A stretch of 64,000 bases of DNA from Pikeienuella litoralis (GTDB taxonomy: Bacteria > Pseudomonadota > Alphaproteobacteria > Rhodobacterales > Rhodobacteraceae), in assembly GCF_037646705.1 (NCBI RefSeq), contig NZ_JBBHER010000006.1, forward strand, positions 1 through 64,000, written 5' to 3'. Shown piece by piece: positions 34,848-43,238 of the stretch (the stretch's first letter is position 1; every line of letters starts with the position of its first letter). The translations under genes and the position numbers were made by a program. The notes under the pieces were generated by a model. The model was not told the DNA's origin, ran no database searches, and saw nothing but the letters and a program-made list of their open reading frames with translations.

Positions 34848-35870
34848 TCAGCCCTTTTTCAGCACCCGCCGGCCGAGAAGCTCGGCGATCTGCACCGCGT
34901 TGAGCGCGGCGCCTTTCCTGAGATTGTCGGAGACGCACCAGAGCGAGAGCGTGTTGTCCTGGGTCGGATCGGTGCGGATGCGGCTGATATAGGTGGCGTA
35001 ATCGCCGACGCAGTCCACCGGGGTGATGTAGCCGCCCGGCTCGCGCTTGTCGACGACGAGAACGCCCGGCGCCTCGCGCAGGATATCGCGGGCCTCGTCC
35101 TCGTCCAGCTCCTCCTCGAACTCGATGTTGATCGCCTCGGAATGGCCGACGAAGACGGGAACCCGGACGCAGGTGGCGTGAACGTGGATGCGGGGGTCGA
35201 TGATCTTCTTCGTCTCCACCACCATTTTCCACTCTTCCTTGGTGGAGCCGTCCTCCATGAAGACGTCGATATGCGGGATCACGTTGAAGGCGATCTGCTT
35301 GGGAAACTCCTTCGGCGCCACCTCCTGACCCGGGACATACATGCCCTTGGTCTGGTTCCAGAGCTCCTCCATCGCGGCCTTGCCGGCGCCGGAGACGGAC
35401 TGGTAGGTGGAGACCACGACGCGCTTGATCGTCGCGCGGTCATGCAGCGGCTTCAGCGCCACGACCATCTGCGCGGTGGAGCAGTTCGGGTTCGCGATGA
35501 TGTTCTTTTTCGCGTAGCCGTCGATCGCGTCCGGGTTCACCTCGGGCACGATCAGCGGCACGTTCGAATCGTACCGGTAGAGCGACGAATTGTCGATCAC
35601 GACGCAGCCCGCCGCCGCCGCCTTCGGCGCGTAGATCTTGGTCGGGCCCGAGCCGATCGCGAACAGCGCCATGTCGAAGCCGGTGAAGTCGAACGTTTCG
35701 AGATCGCGCGCCTTCAGCGTCTTGTCGCCGTAGCCGCAATCCTGGCCCATGGATTTTCGGCTGGCGAGCGCCACCACCTCGTCGGCGGGGAAGCCCCGGT
35801 CGGCGAGGATGTTCAGCATTTCGCGGCCCACATTGCCCGTGGCGCCGACGACGGCGATTCTGTAGCCCAT
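34848..35870 (-). CDS. asd: Aspartate-semialdehyde dehydrogenase
   Basis: A 340-residue NADP-dependent enzyme that makes aspartate semialdehyde for lysine, threonine and methionine synthesis. It has the nucleotide motif VVGATGNVGREML at residues 7-19, the catalytic cysteine in NPNCSTAQMV near 130, and the conserved STYQSVSGAGKAAMEEL near 155. The substrate-contact HVHATCVRVPVFVGHSEA is near 225. The length agrees with the family. It is a single gene here, with the exosortase locus downstream on the same strand but separated by almost 200 bp. Confidence 0.96.
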   Translation of the reverse strand: MGYRIAVVGATGNVGREMLNILADRGFPADEVVALASRKSMGQDCGYGDKTLKARDLETFDFTGFDMALFAIGSGPTKIYAPKAAAAGCVVIDNSSLYRYDSNVPLIVPEVNPDAIDGYAKKNIIANPNCSTAQMVVALKPLHDRATIKRVVVSTYQSVSGAGKAAMEELWNQTKGMYVPGQEVAPKEFPKQIAFNVIPHIDVFMEDGSTKEEWKMVVETKKIIDPRIHVHATCVRVPVFVGHSEAINIEFEEELDEDEARDILREAPGVLVVDKREPGGYITPVDCVGDYATYISRIRTDPTQDNTLSLWCVSDNLRKGAALNAVQIAELLGRRVLKKG

Positions 35871-35990
35871 TCTCGGGTTCTCCGGTCGGATGTCGGATCA
35901 ATCAGAGCCGGCTTCTAACGCCATCCGTCCCCGAAAACCAGCCGGCCACGCCAGGATTGCATTTTCATCCGCAGGGAGTAGCGTCGCGCC

Positions 35991-36350
35991 ATGATCCGCG
36001 CTCTCGTCTGCCTCGCCGCCGCGCTCTGGTCCCTCCCCGCTCTCGCCGGGAACGCCGAGGTCGTGGCCGCCGCCGCCGCCCGCGAAGGCGCGACCTGGCG
36101 ATTCGATGTCGCCATCCGCCACGAGGATGAAGGCTGGGACCATTACGCCGACGCCTGGCGGGTGGTCGGCCCCGACGGCGCGGTCTATGGCGAGCGGACG
36201 CTGCTGCATCCGCATGTGGACGAGCAGCCCTTCACCCGCTCGCTCACCGGCGTGCGGATCCCGGACGGGGTCGGAACGGTGCTCATCGAGGCGCATGACA
36301 ACGTTCATGGCTGGAGCCCGACGGTGGTCGAGTTTCAACTGCCGGACTGA
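35991..36350 (+). CDS. Small secreted protein of unknown function
   Basis: A 119-residue protein with a Sec signal peptide at 1-19 (ending ALA-G). The mature domain is compact, with WRFDVAIRHEDEGWDHYADAW and a central TLLHPHVDEQPFTRSLTGV containing several histidines. It ends VVEFQLPD. The GCAGGGAG before the ATG is a fair ribosome site. The pattern of strands suggests an immunoglobulin-like or other beta-sandwich fold. I do not recognise the family. The His/Asp/Glu-rich surface could bind a metal, but this is speculation. Confidence 0.75.
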   Translation: MIRALVCLAAALWSLPALAGNAEVVAAAAAREGATWRFDVAIRHEDEGWDHYADAWRVVGPDGAVYGERTLLHPHVDEQPFTRSLTGVRIPDGVGTVLIEAHDNVHGWSPTVVEFQLPD

Positions 36351-36438
36351 CCGAGAAAAATACCCATGAGGGGCTGGCGGCGGGCGCGCATGGCGCTATC
36401 GTCGCCCCGGATGCAGCCAGATCGCGGAGGTTCCCCCA

Positions 36439-38742
36439 ATGAGCAAGTTCGGCGTCAGCCAGCCCGTCCGACGGAAAGAGGATCAACGGTTTCTGACCGG
36501 CGCGGGGCGCTATCTCGACGACATCAAGGCGAAGGACGCGGCGCACGGCGTCTTCCTGCGCAGCCCGGTCGCGCATGCGCGCATCGTCTCCGTCGACCTT
36601 GAGGCCGCGCGGGCCGCGCCCGGGGTCGTCGGCGCCTGGTCGGGCGCCGATCTCGACGCGAAGATGAAGAACCAGCTGAACTTCGCCGCCGTGCAGAACC
36701 GCGACGGCTCGAACGGCGTCTCCGGCCGGCGGCCCTGCATCGCCTCGGACCGCGTCCGGTATGTGGGCGAAGCGGTGGCGCTGATCGTGGCGGAGACGGC
36801 GGCGGCGGCGCGGGACGCGGCGGAGCTGGTCGAGATCGACTATGACGAGCTGCCTGTCGTCGCCGACACCGACCGCGCGCTGCTCGACGGCGCGGAGACG
36901 ATCCACCCGGAGGCGCCCGGCAACATCGCCTTCGACTGGGCCAAGGGCGACGAGGCCGCAACGGCGGCGGCGTTCGAATCCGCCGCGCACACGGTCTCGA
37001 TCGATATCGTCGACAACAAGGTGATCTCGCATTCGCTGGAGACGCGGAGCTGCATGGCCTCGTGGGACGGAACGGATCTCAGGATCAAATACGGCGGCCA
37101 GGGCCCCTGGGCGGTCCAGAACGAAGTCGCCGGGATTCTCGGGCTGGACAAGGCCCATGTTCATGTGAGCCACCCCGATATCGGCGGCGGCTTCGGCACG
37201 AAAAGCTTCATCCACCCGGAATATCCGGCCATCGCGTTCGCGGCGAAGGAGACCGGCCGGACCGTGATCTGGATCGCGGAGCGCTCCGAGGGCGCGCTCT
37301 CCGACGTGATGGGGCGCGACCATTACACCACCTGCCAGGCGGCGTTCGACGCGGATCTGAAGCTGACGGCGCTCCGCTTCGACTGCGTCGCGGGGATGGG
37401 CGCCTATTGCTCCACCTTCGCGCAGCATATCCCGTCCGAGCTGGCGCTGAAGGTGTTGACCGGGGCTTATGACGTCCAGACCGTGTTCTTCTCCTGCAAG
37501 GGGGTCTTCTCCAACACCACGCCGATCGACGCCTATCGCGGCGCCGGGCGGCCGGAGCAGATCTACGCGCTGGAGCGGCTGATGGATCACGCCGCGCGCG
37601 AGATCGGCGTCGACCCGATCGAGCTGCGGCGGAAGAACTTCATCACCACCTTCCCCTACACCACCGCGTCGGGCGAGCTTTACGACGTCGGCGATTTCAA
37701 TCGCGTGCTGACCCGCGCGCTGAAGGACGCCGACCACGCCGGCTTCCCGGCGCGGCGGGCGGCGGCGCGGGCGGAAGGCAAGGCCCGCGGCCTCGGCGTC
37801 TGCTATTACGTCGAAAGCATTCTCGGAGATCAGAACGAATCCGCGCATATCGAATTCGCCGAAGATGGCGGCGTCAATCTCTATGTCGGCACCCAATCGA
37901 CCGGCCAGGGCCACGAGACGGTGTTCGCGCAGTTCCTCCACACCCGCGCCGGCATTCCTTATGACCGGATCCGGATGATCCAGGGCGACACCGACCTCGT
38001 GCCGAAAGGCGGCGGCACCGGCGGCTCGCGCTCGGTCACGATGCAGGGGAGCGCGATCAACGCCATCGCCGACAAGATGATCGAGGCGTTCCGCCCGCTG
38101 GCCGAGGACGAGCTGGAGGCCGCGGCGGCGGATATCGTGTTCGAGGACGGCGTCTTCCGCGTCTCCGGCACCGACAAGACCGTCGACGTGATGACGCTGG
38201 CGGCGCGGGCGCGGCGCGAGGGCCAGGTCGAGCTGCTCAACCATCGCGGCCTGAACACGGTGCCCGGCCGCTCCTTCCCCAACGGCTGCCACATCGCGGA
38301 GGTCGAGGTCGACCCGGACACCGGCGTGATGAAGGTGGTCCGCTACACCGTCACCGACGATTTCGGCATCCTGATGAACCCGATGCTGGCCGAGGGCCAG
38401 GTTCACGGCGGCGTCGTCCAGGGCATCGGCCAGGCGGTGACCGAGCGGGTCGCCTATGACGATGACGGCCAGCCGCTGATGACGAGCTGGATGGATTACG
38501 CCATGCCGCGCGCGGACGACGCGCCGATGATCTCCTTCAGCCATGAAGGCACCCCCTCCACCGCCAACCCGATCGGCATGAAGGGCTGCGGCGAAGCCGG
38601 GACCGTCGGCGCGCTCGCCGCCGTCGCCAACGCCGGGCTCGACGCGCTCGCGCAGCTTGGCGTCGATCATGTCGACATGCCGATGACGCCGGTCCGGGTC
38701 TGGGAATGGATCCAGGCGGCGAAGACGAAAAAGGCCGCGTGA
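36439..38742 (+). CDS. Xanthine dehydrogenase/CO dehydrogenase-family molybdenum-binding subunit
   Basis: A 767-residue large subunit of a molybdenum hydroxylase, starting MSKFGVSQPVRRKEDQRFLTGAGRYLDDI after GGAGG. The N-terminal domain (1-120) is the hammerhead domain. The Mo-pterin sequences include GGGFGTK, DAYRGAGRPEQ, STGQGHETVFAQ and the catalytic glutamate in KGCGEAGTVGA near the C-terminus. The AYRGAGRPE loop differs from the AYRCSFR of true CO dehydrogenases, so it is not CoxL of form I. The iron-sulfur and FAD subunit genes that normally accompany it are absent on both sides. Confidence 0.9.
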   Translation: MSKFGVSQPVRRKEDQRFLTGAGRYLDDIKAKDAAHGVFLRSPVAHARIVSVDLEAARAAPGVVGAWSGADLDAKMKNQLNFAAVQNRDGSNGVSGRRPCIASDRVRYVGEAVALIVAETAAAARDAAELVEIDYDELPVVADTDRALLDGAETIHPEAPGNIAFDWAKGDEAATAAAFESAAHTVSIDIVDNKVISHSLETRSCMASWDGTDLRIKYGGQGPWAVQNEVAGILGLDKAHVHVSHPDIGGGFGTKSFIHPEYPAIAFAAKETGRTVIWIAERSEGALSDVMGRDHYTTCQAAFDADLKLTALRFDCVAGMGAYCSTFAQHIPSELALKVLTGAYDVQTVFFSCKGVFSNTTPIDAYRGAGRPEQIYALERLMDHAAREIGVDPIELRRKNFITTFPYTTASGELYDVGDFNRVLTRALKDADHAGFPARRAAARAEGKARGLGVCYYVESILGDQNESAHIEFAEDGGVNLYVGTQSTGQGHETVFAQFLHTRAGIPYDRIRMIQGDTDLVPKGGGTGGSRSVTMQGSAINAIADKMIEAFRPLAEDELEAAAADIVFEDGVFRVSGTDKTVDVMTLAARARREGQVELLNHRGLNTVPGRSFPNGCHIAEVEVDPDTGVMKVVRYTVTDDFGILMNPMLAEGQVHGGVVQGIGQAVTERVAYDDDGQPLMTSWMDYAMPRADDAPMISFSHEGTPSTANPIGMKGCGEAGTVGALAAVANAGLDALAQLGVDHVDMPMTPVRVWEWIQAAKTKKAA

Positions 38743-38790
38743 AGAGACGCCCGCGGGAGAAGAGATTTGGAAGACGGATGAGGACACGAG

Positions 38791-39513
38791 ATGAGACTTA
38801 AAGGGAAACGCGCGCTGGTCACGGCGGCGGGCCAGGGCATCGGGCGCGCCTGCGCCGAAGCTTTCGCGGCCGAGGGGGCCGAGGTGTTCGCGACCGACGT
38901 GAACGCGGATCTGCTCAAGGACTTCAAGGGCGGCGAGACATTCGTGCTCGACGCGCTCGATCCGGAATCGATCAACGCCGGGGTGGATCGGGCGCGGCCC
39001 GACGTGATCCTGAACGCGGCCGGCTTCGTCCACGCCGGCACGATCCTCGACGCGACGGAGGAGGAATGGGAGTTCGGCTTCAACCTCAACGTCCGCTCGC
39101 AGTTCCGGGTGATGAAGGCGGCGCTGCCGGGGATGATCGAGCGCGGCGGCGGCTCCATCGTCAATATCGGCTCGGCCGCCGGCGTCCATGTCGCGGCGCC
39201 GAACCGGGCGATCTACGGGGCCACCAAGGCGGCGATCGAGGGGCTTTCGGCCGCCGTCGCGCGCGATCACATCACGCAGGGGATCCGCGTCAACGTCATC
39301 TGCCCCGGCACGGTCGACACGCCCTCGCTGCATGAGCGGCTGCGCGCCACCGGCGACTACGAGCAGGCGATGAAGGATTTCGTCGCCCGCCAGCTGATGG
39401 GCCGGCTCGCCGGGCCGGAGGAGATCGCCCGGCTCGCCGTGTATCTCGCCTCGGACGAAAGCACCTTCGTCACCGGGCAATCGCATGTGATCGACGGGGG
39501 GTGGTCGCTGTGA
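38791..39513 (+). CDS. SDR family oxidoreductase, 2-keto-3-deoxy-L-fuconate dehydrogenase/DHRS6-like
   Basis: A 240-residue classical SDR. The cofactor motif TAAGQGIG at 10-17 with the following acidic residue in FATDVN suggests NAD+ use. The catalytic Ser, Tyr and Lys are present in IVNIGSAAG and YGATKAA. The TAAGQGIG variant, with Ala in place of the first Gly, is shared with the DHRS6/BDH2 and 2-keto-3-deoxy-L-fuconate dehydrogenase group, hence the suggestion. It ends GQSHVIDGGWSL. Its stop overlaps the start of the next SDR gene, so the two are coupled. The true substrate is open. Confidence 0.88.
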   Translation: MRLKGKRALVTAAGQGIGRACAEAFAAEGAEVFATDVNADLLKDFKGGETFVLDALDPESINAGVDRARPDVILNAAGFVHAGTILDATEEEWEFGFNLNVRSQFRVMKAALPGMIERGGGSIVNIGSAAGVHVAAPNRAIYGATKAAIEGLSAAVARDHITQGIRVNVICPGTVDTPSLHERLRATGDYEQAMKDFVARQLMGRLAGPEEIARLAVYLASDESTFVTGQSHVIDGGWSL

Positions 39514-40250
39514 ACGCATATGACCTGAAGGGCCGGAAGGCGATCGTCACCGGCGGCGCGCAGGGCATCGGGCGCGCCATTTCCGAGCGTTTCATCGCCT
39601 CGGGCGCGACCGTCACGATCTGGGATGTCGACCGCGAAAAGGCCGAGGCGATGTGCGCCGAGACCGGCGCGAGCTACGTCACGCCCGAGCTGACGGACTG
39701 GGAGGCGGTGCAGTCCGCCGCCGCGCGCTCGAACGCAGAGATGGGCGGAATCGACATCCTCGTCTGCAACGCCGGGGTGGCGGGCAAGAACACCACCGTC
39801 GCCGACTACCCGGTCGAGGAATGGCGCCGGGTGCTGGATATCAACCTCAACGGCGTCTTCTATTGCTGCAAGGCGGTGAGCCCGATCATGGCGAAGGCGG
39901 GCTACGGCCGCGTCGTCAACATCGCCTCGATCGCCGGCAAGGAGGGGAACCCCAACGCCTCGGCCTATTCCGCCTCGAAAGCCGGGGTGATCGCGCTGAC
40001 GAAATCGCTCGGCAAGGAGCTCGCGGACAAGAACGTCGCGGTGAACTGCGTGACGCCGGCGGCGGCGAAGACGGCGATCTTCGATCAGATGACCGAAGAG
40101 CACATCAACTTCATGCTCTCCAAGATCCCGCGCGGGCGTTTCGTGAAGGTCGAGGAGATCGCGTCGCTGGTCGGCTGGCTGGCCTCGGAGGAGAACAGCT
40201 TCACCACCGGCGGCGTCTTCGACATCTCGGGCGGGCGCGCCACCTATTGA
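39510..40250 (+). CDS. SDR family NAD(P)-dependent oxidoreductase
   Basis: A 246-residue classical SDR, translated from a GTG that overlaps the stop of the previous gene (GTGA); another GTG nine bases earlier is in frame. It has TGGAQGIG at about 12-19, the acidic IWDVDR that favours NAD+, and the NAGVAG motif. The complete triad lies in NIASIAGKEGNPNASAYSASK. The ASIAGKEGNPN loop is typical of sugar-type SDRs (for example L-fucose or 3-oxoacyl-like dehydrogenases). Together with its neighbours it suggests oxidation of a sugar or sugar acid. Confidence 0.9.
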   Translation: MNAYDLKGRKAIVTGGAQGIGRAISERFIASGATVTIWDVDREKAEAMCAETGASYVTPELTDWEAVQSAAARSNAEMGGIDILVCNAGVAGKNTTVADYPVEEWRRVLDINLNGVFYCCKAVSPIMAKAGYGRVVNIASIAGKEGNPNASAYSASKAGVIALTKSLGKELADKNVAVNCVTPAAAKTAIFDQMTEEHINFMLSKIPRGRFVKVEEIASLVGWLASEENSFTTGGVFDISGGRATY

Positions 40251-40322
40251 CGCCGTCCTCGGGACGGCGAATCCGCGCCCGGCCGGCCGGCCGGGCGCAT
40301 GCAACACATTGGAGGGACTGAC

Positions 40323-41285
40323 ATGCGCGTATTGATCACCGGCGGCGGCGGGTTTCTGGGCGTGAAGCTGGCGAAAGCGCTGGCCGCCAAGGGGACGATC
40401 CGCGGCCAAGCCATCACCCACATGACCCAGGCGGACCTGTTCGCGCCGGAGCCCGTGGAGGCGCCGTTTCCGGTCGAGGGGATCGCGCTCGACATCACGG
40501 ACCGGCCCGCGGTCGATCTGGCGTTCGAGGAGAAGCCCGACGCGGTCTTTCATCTGGCCGCGGTCGTCTCGGGCCAGGCCGAGTCGGAGTTCGAGACCGG
40601 CCTGAGGGTGAACCTCTTCGGCACGATCAACATTCTCGAAGCCGCGCGCGCGGCGGGGAACACGCCGATCGTGGTCTACACCTCCTCCGTCGCGGTCTAT
40701 GGCGGCGAGATCCCCGACGTGATCGACGATTTCACCATCCTCAACCCGCAGACCTCCTATGGCGCGCAGAAGGCCGCGGGCGAGATGCTGGTGACCGATT
40801 ACAGCCGCAAGGGCTTCATCGACGGGCGCGGGCTCCGGCTGCCGACGGTGACGGTGCGGCCGGGCCGGCCGAACGCGGCCGCCTCTTCGTTCATGTCGTC
40901 GATCTTCCGCGAGCCGCTGCAGGGCGAAGAGGCGAACTGCCCGGTCTCGGAGGATTATCCGATCTGGTCCTCGGCGCCGCGCACCGTCGTCGCCAACCTC
41001 GTGCATGCGGCGGAGCCGCCGGCGGAGGCGTGGGGCGAGAACCGCTGCCTCGCCATTCCGGGCATCACCCGGACCGTGCGCGAGATGGTGGACGCGATGA
41101 CCCGCGTCGCCGGCCCCGAGGCCGCCAAGCGCATCACCTGGAACCCGGATCCGTTCATCCAGAAGATCTGCGCCGGCTGGAAGGCGCATCTGAAGGCCGA
41201 CAAGGCGCTCCGGCTCGGATTCCATCAGGACGAAAGCTTCGACGACAACATCCGCTGGTTCCTGGAGGATGACGTAAAGCGGTGA
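40323..41285 (+). CDS. denD: D-erythronate dehydrogenase-like NAD-dependent epimerase/dehydratase family protein
   Basis: A 320-residue extended SDR starting MRVLITGGGGFLG, with GGAGG 6 bases upstream; a Met 24 bases earlier is less likely. The Rossmann motif is at 7-13 and the catalytic site YTSSVAVYGG...TSYGAQKAAGE near 125-155. The sequence pattern GLRLPTVTVRPGRPNAAASSF matches DenD, which oxidises D-erythronate at C2 as the first step of four-carbon acid catabolism. The usual partner genes (OtnK-type kinase and decarboxylase) are not next to it, so the name is a family assignment rather than a proven role. Confidence 0.83.
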   Translation: MRVLITGGGGFLGVKLAKALAAKGTIRGQAITHMTQADLFAPEPVEAPFPVEGIALDITDRPAVDLAFEEKPDAVFHLAAVVSGQAESEFETGLRVNLFGTINILEAARAAGNTPIVVYTSSVAVYGGEIPDVIDDFTILNPQTSYGAQKAAGEMLVTDYSRKGFIDGRGLRLPTVTVRPGRPNAAASSFMSSIFREPLQGEEANCPVSEDYPIWSSAPRTVVANLVHAAEPPAEAWGENRCLAIPGITRTVREMVDAMTRVAGPEAAKRITWNPDPFIQKICAGWKAHLKADKALRLGFHQDESFDDNIRWFLEDDVKR

Positions 41286-41328
41286 GCCGACACCCGGCTC
41301 CGGCCTCCCTCGGCGCGCGGATTCAGGC

Positions 41329-42210
41329 GTGATCCGCGCGCGCGAGGAGAGGCCGGGCTACGCCATCGGCCTGATGCTGGCGGTCTATATCTGCTTCACC
41401 GGCATCGACACGAGCGCGAAATGGCTGGTCGAAGCGGGGATCCCCGTCGGCCAGGTCGTGTTCGTGCGCTATTTCGGCCATCTGATGATGGTGCTCGCGC
41501 TATTCGGGCCATCGCAGGGCGCTTCGCTTTGGCGGATGCGGTCGCCGCGGCTGACGCTGGTGCGGGGGCTGATGCTGCTCTGCGCGACATTCGCGAACTT
41601 CACGGCCCTGCAGTATCTGCCGATGACGATCACCATCTCGATCTTCTTCATCTCGCCGCTGCTGATCACCGCCTCCGCCGCGCTCTTTCTTTCGGAGAAG
41701 GTCGGGCGGCGGCGCTGGACCGCGATCGGAATCGGGCTGGCCGGGGTGCTGATCATCACCCGGCCCTGGGGCGCGGCGTTTCAGTGGGCGATGCTGATCA
41801 GCCTGATTCCCCCGATCGCCAACGCGGTCTACACGCTGATCACGCGCCGCCTCGCCGGGGTCGAGGCGCCGGACACCATGCAGTTCTGGGCGGCGCTGAT
41901 TCCGCTCATCGCGCTGACGCCCTTCGCGCTGACGGACTGGGTCTGGCCGGTGGACGGCTGGAGCTGGCTCGCCTTCGTGATGATCGGCGTCTCGGGCTGG
42001 AGCGGGCATCAGCTGTTCACGCTCGCGCATCGCTACGCGGAGGCGTCGTCTCTCGCGCCGCTGAACTACAGCCATATCGTCTGGATCTCGATATCGAGCT
42101 GGCTGATCTTTCATCAGCCGCCGGACCGGGCGACGCTCATCGGCGCGACGGTCATCATCCTCAGCGGGCTCTACGTCTGGCTGCGCGAGCGGCGCGTCCG
42201 CGCGCGCTGA
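41329..42210 (+). CDS. DMT-superfamily transporter (EamA domains)
   Basis: A 293-residue integral membrane protein starting with GTG. Ten hydrophobic segments are visible in two EamA repeats. The first has FVRYFGHLMMVLALFGP and ALQYLPMTITISIFFISPLLITASAALFLSEKVG, and the second has AHRYAEASSLAPLNYSHIVWISISSWLIFHQPP. These belong to the S-adenosylmethionine/ riboflavin/ amino-acid exporter-like families. It starts 43 bp after the denD-like gene and could move a sugar acid or metabolite of that pathway, or be unrelated. Confidence 0.85.
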   Translation: MIRAREERPGYAIGLMLAVYICFTGIDTSAKWLVEAGIPVGQVVFVRYFGHLMMVLALFGPSQGASLWRMRSPRLTLVRGLMLLCATFANFTALQYLPMTITISIFFISPLLITASAALFLSEKVGRRRWTAIGIGLAGVLIITRPWGAAFQWAMLISLIPPIANAVYTLITRRLAGVEAPDTMQFWAALIPLIALTPFALTDWVWPVDGWSWLAFVMIGVSGWSGHQLFTLAHRYAEASSLAPLNYSHIVWISISSWLIFHQPPDRATLIGATVIILSGLYVWLRERRVRAR

Positions 42211-42236
42211 ACGCGCGCCGATCCGCGCCCGGCGCC

Positions 42237-42265
42237 TTGCCGCCCCCCGCGCCGGCGCCTATAAG
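42237..42265 (+). promoter_or_regulatory. Sigma-70-type promoter for pyrB
   Basis: TTGCCG (42237-42242) and TATAAG (42260-42265) are separated by 17 bp in the gap before pyrB. TATAAG is one of few AT-rich hexamers in a very GC-rich stretch. Transcription would start near 42272, about 20-30 bp before the start codon. Confidence 0.6.
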
Positions 42266-42302
42266 CGGCGCGATCCGCACGCCGATCCGCATGGGGGCAG
42301 CA

Positions 42303-43238
42303 TTGTTCGCACATCGCCATCTTCTGGGCATCGAGGCGCTCGGCCGCTCCGATATCGAGAGCATCCTGGACCTCGCCGAAGATTATGTCGCGCTCTCGCG
42401 GCGGCGGGACAAGAAACGAGCGGTCCTGAAAGGGCTGACGCAGATCAACCTCTTCTTCGAGAACTCGACCCGCACCCAGGCGAGCTTCGAGCTGGCGGGC
42501 AAGCGGCTCGGCGCGGACGTGATGAACATGTCGCTCGCCTCCTCCTCGGTGAAGAAGGGCGAGACGCTGATCGACACGGCGGTGACGCTGAACGCGATGC
42601 ATCCAGATCTTCTGGTCGTGCGGCATCAGCATTCCGGCGCGGTCGCGCTTCTGGCGAAGAAGGTCAACTGCGCGGTGATCAACGCCGGCGACGGGCGCCA
42701 CGAACATCCGACTCAGGCGCTGCTGGACGCGCTGACGATCCGCCGCCACAAGGGCAGGCTCCATCGGCTGACGGTGGCGATCTGCGGCGACATCAATCAT
42801 TCGCGCGTCGCGCGCTCCAACATCATCCTGCTGAACAAGATGGAGAACCGGGTGCGGGTGATCGCGCCGCCGACGCTCCTGCCGACCGGGGTCGAGAAGA
42901 TGGGCGTCGAGGTGTTCGACGACATGCGCAAGGGGCTGGACGGGGTGGACGTGGTGATGATGCTCCGCCTTCAGCAGGAGCGGATGAGCGGCGCGTTCGT
43001 ACCGTCGAACCGGGAGTATTTCCACCGGTTCGGCCTCGATGAGGAAAAGCTCGCCCATGCGAAACCGGACGCGATCGTCATGCATCCGGGGCCGATGAAC
43101 CGGGGCGTGGAGATCGACCCGAACGTCGCGGACGACCCGAAACGCTCCGTCATCCAGGAGCAGGTGGAGATGGGCGTCGCGGTGCGGATGGCGGTGATGG
43201 ACTTGCTGGCGCAGAACATTCCGGACGAACACCCATGA
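42303..43238 (+). CDS. pyrB: Aspartate carbamoyltransferase catalytic subunit
   Basis: A 311-residue enzyme that joins carbamoyl phosphate and aspartate in pyrimidine synthesis. The carbamoyl-phosphate motif FFENSTRTQASFE is near residue 50 and the HRHLLGIE beginning is typical. DGRHEHPTQALLD and MMLRLQQERM mark the aspartate-binding parts. I choose the TTG at 42303 because GGGGGC lies at proper distance and the product then starts as in relatives; an ATG at 42291 would add four residues and has no ribosome site. It is coupled to a pyrC-like gene by an ATGA overlap. Confidence 0.95.
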   Translation: MFAHRHLLGIEALGRSDIESILDLAEDYVALSRRRDKKRAVLKGLTQINLFFENSTRTQASFELAGKRLGADVMNMSLASSSVKKGETLIDTAVTLNAMHPDLLVVRHQHSGAVALLAKKVNCAVINAGDGRHEHPTQALLDALTIRRHKGRLHRLTVAICGDINHSRVARSNIILLNKMENRVRVIAPPTLLPTGVEKMGVEVFDDMRKGLDGVDVVMMLRLQQERMSGAFVPSNREYFHRFGLDEEKLAHAKPDAIVMHPGPMNRGVEIDPNVADDPKRSVIQEQVEMGVAVRMAVMDLLAQNIPDEHP

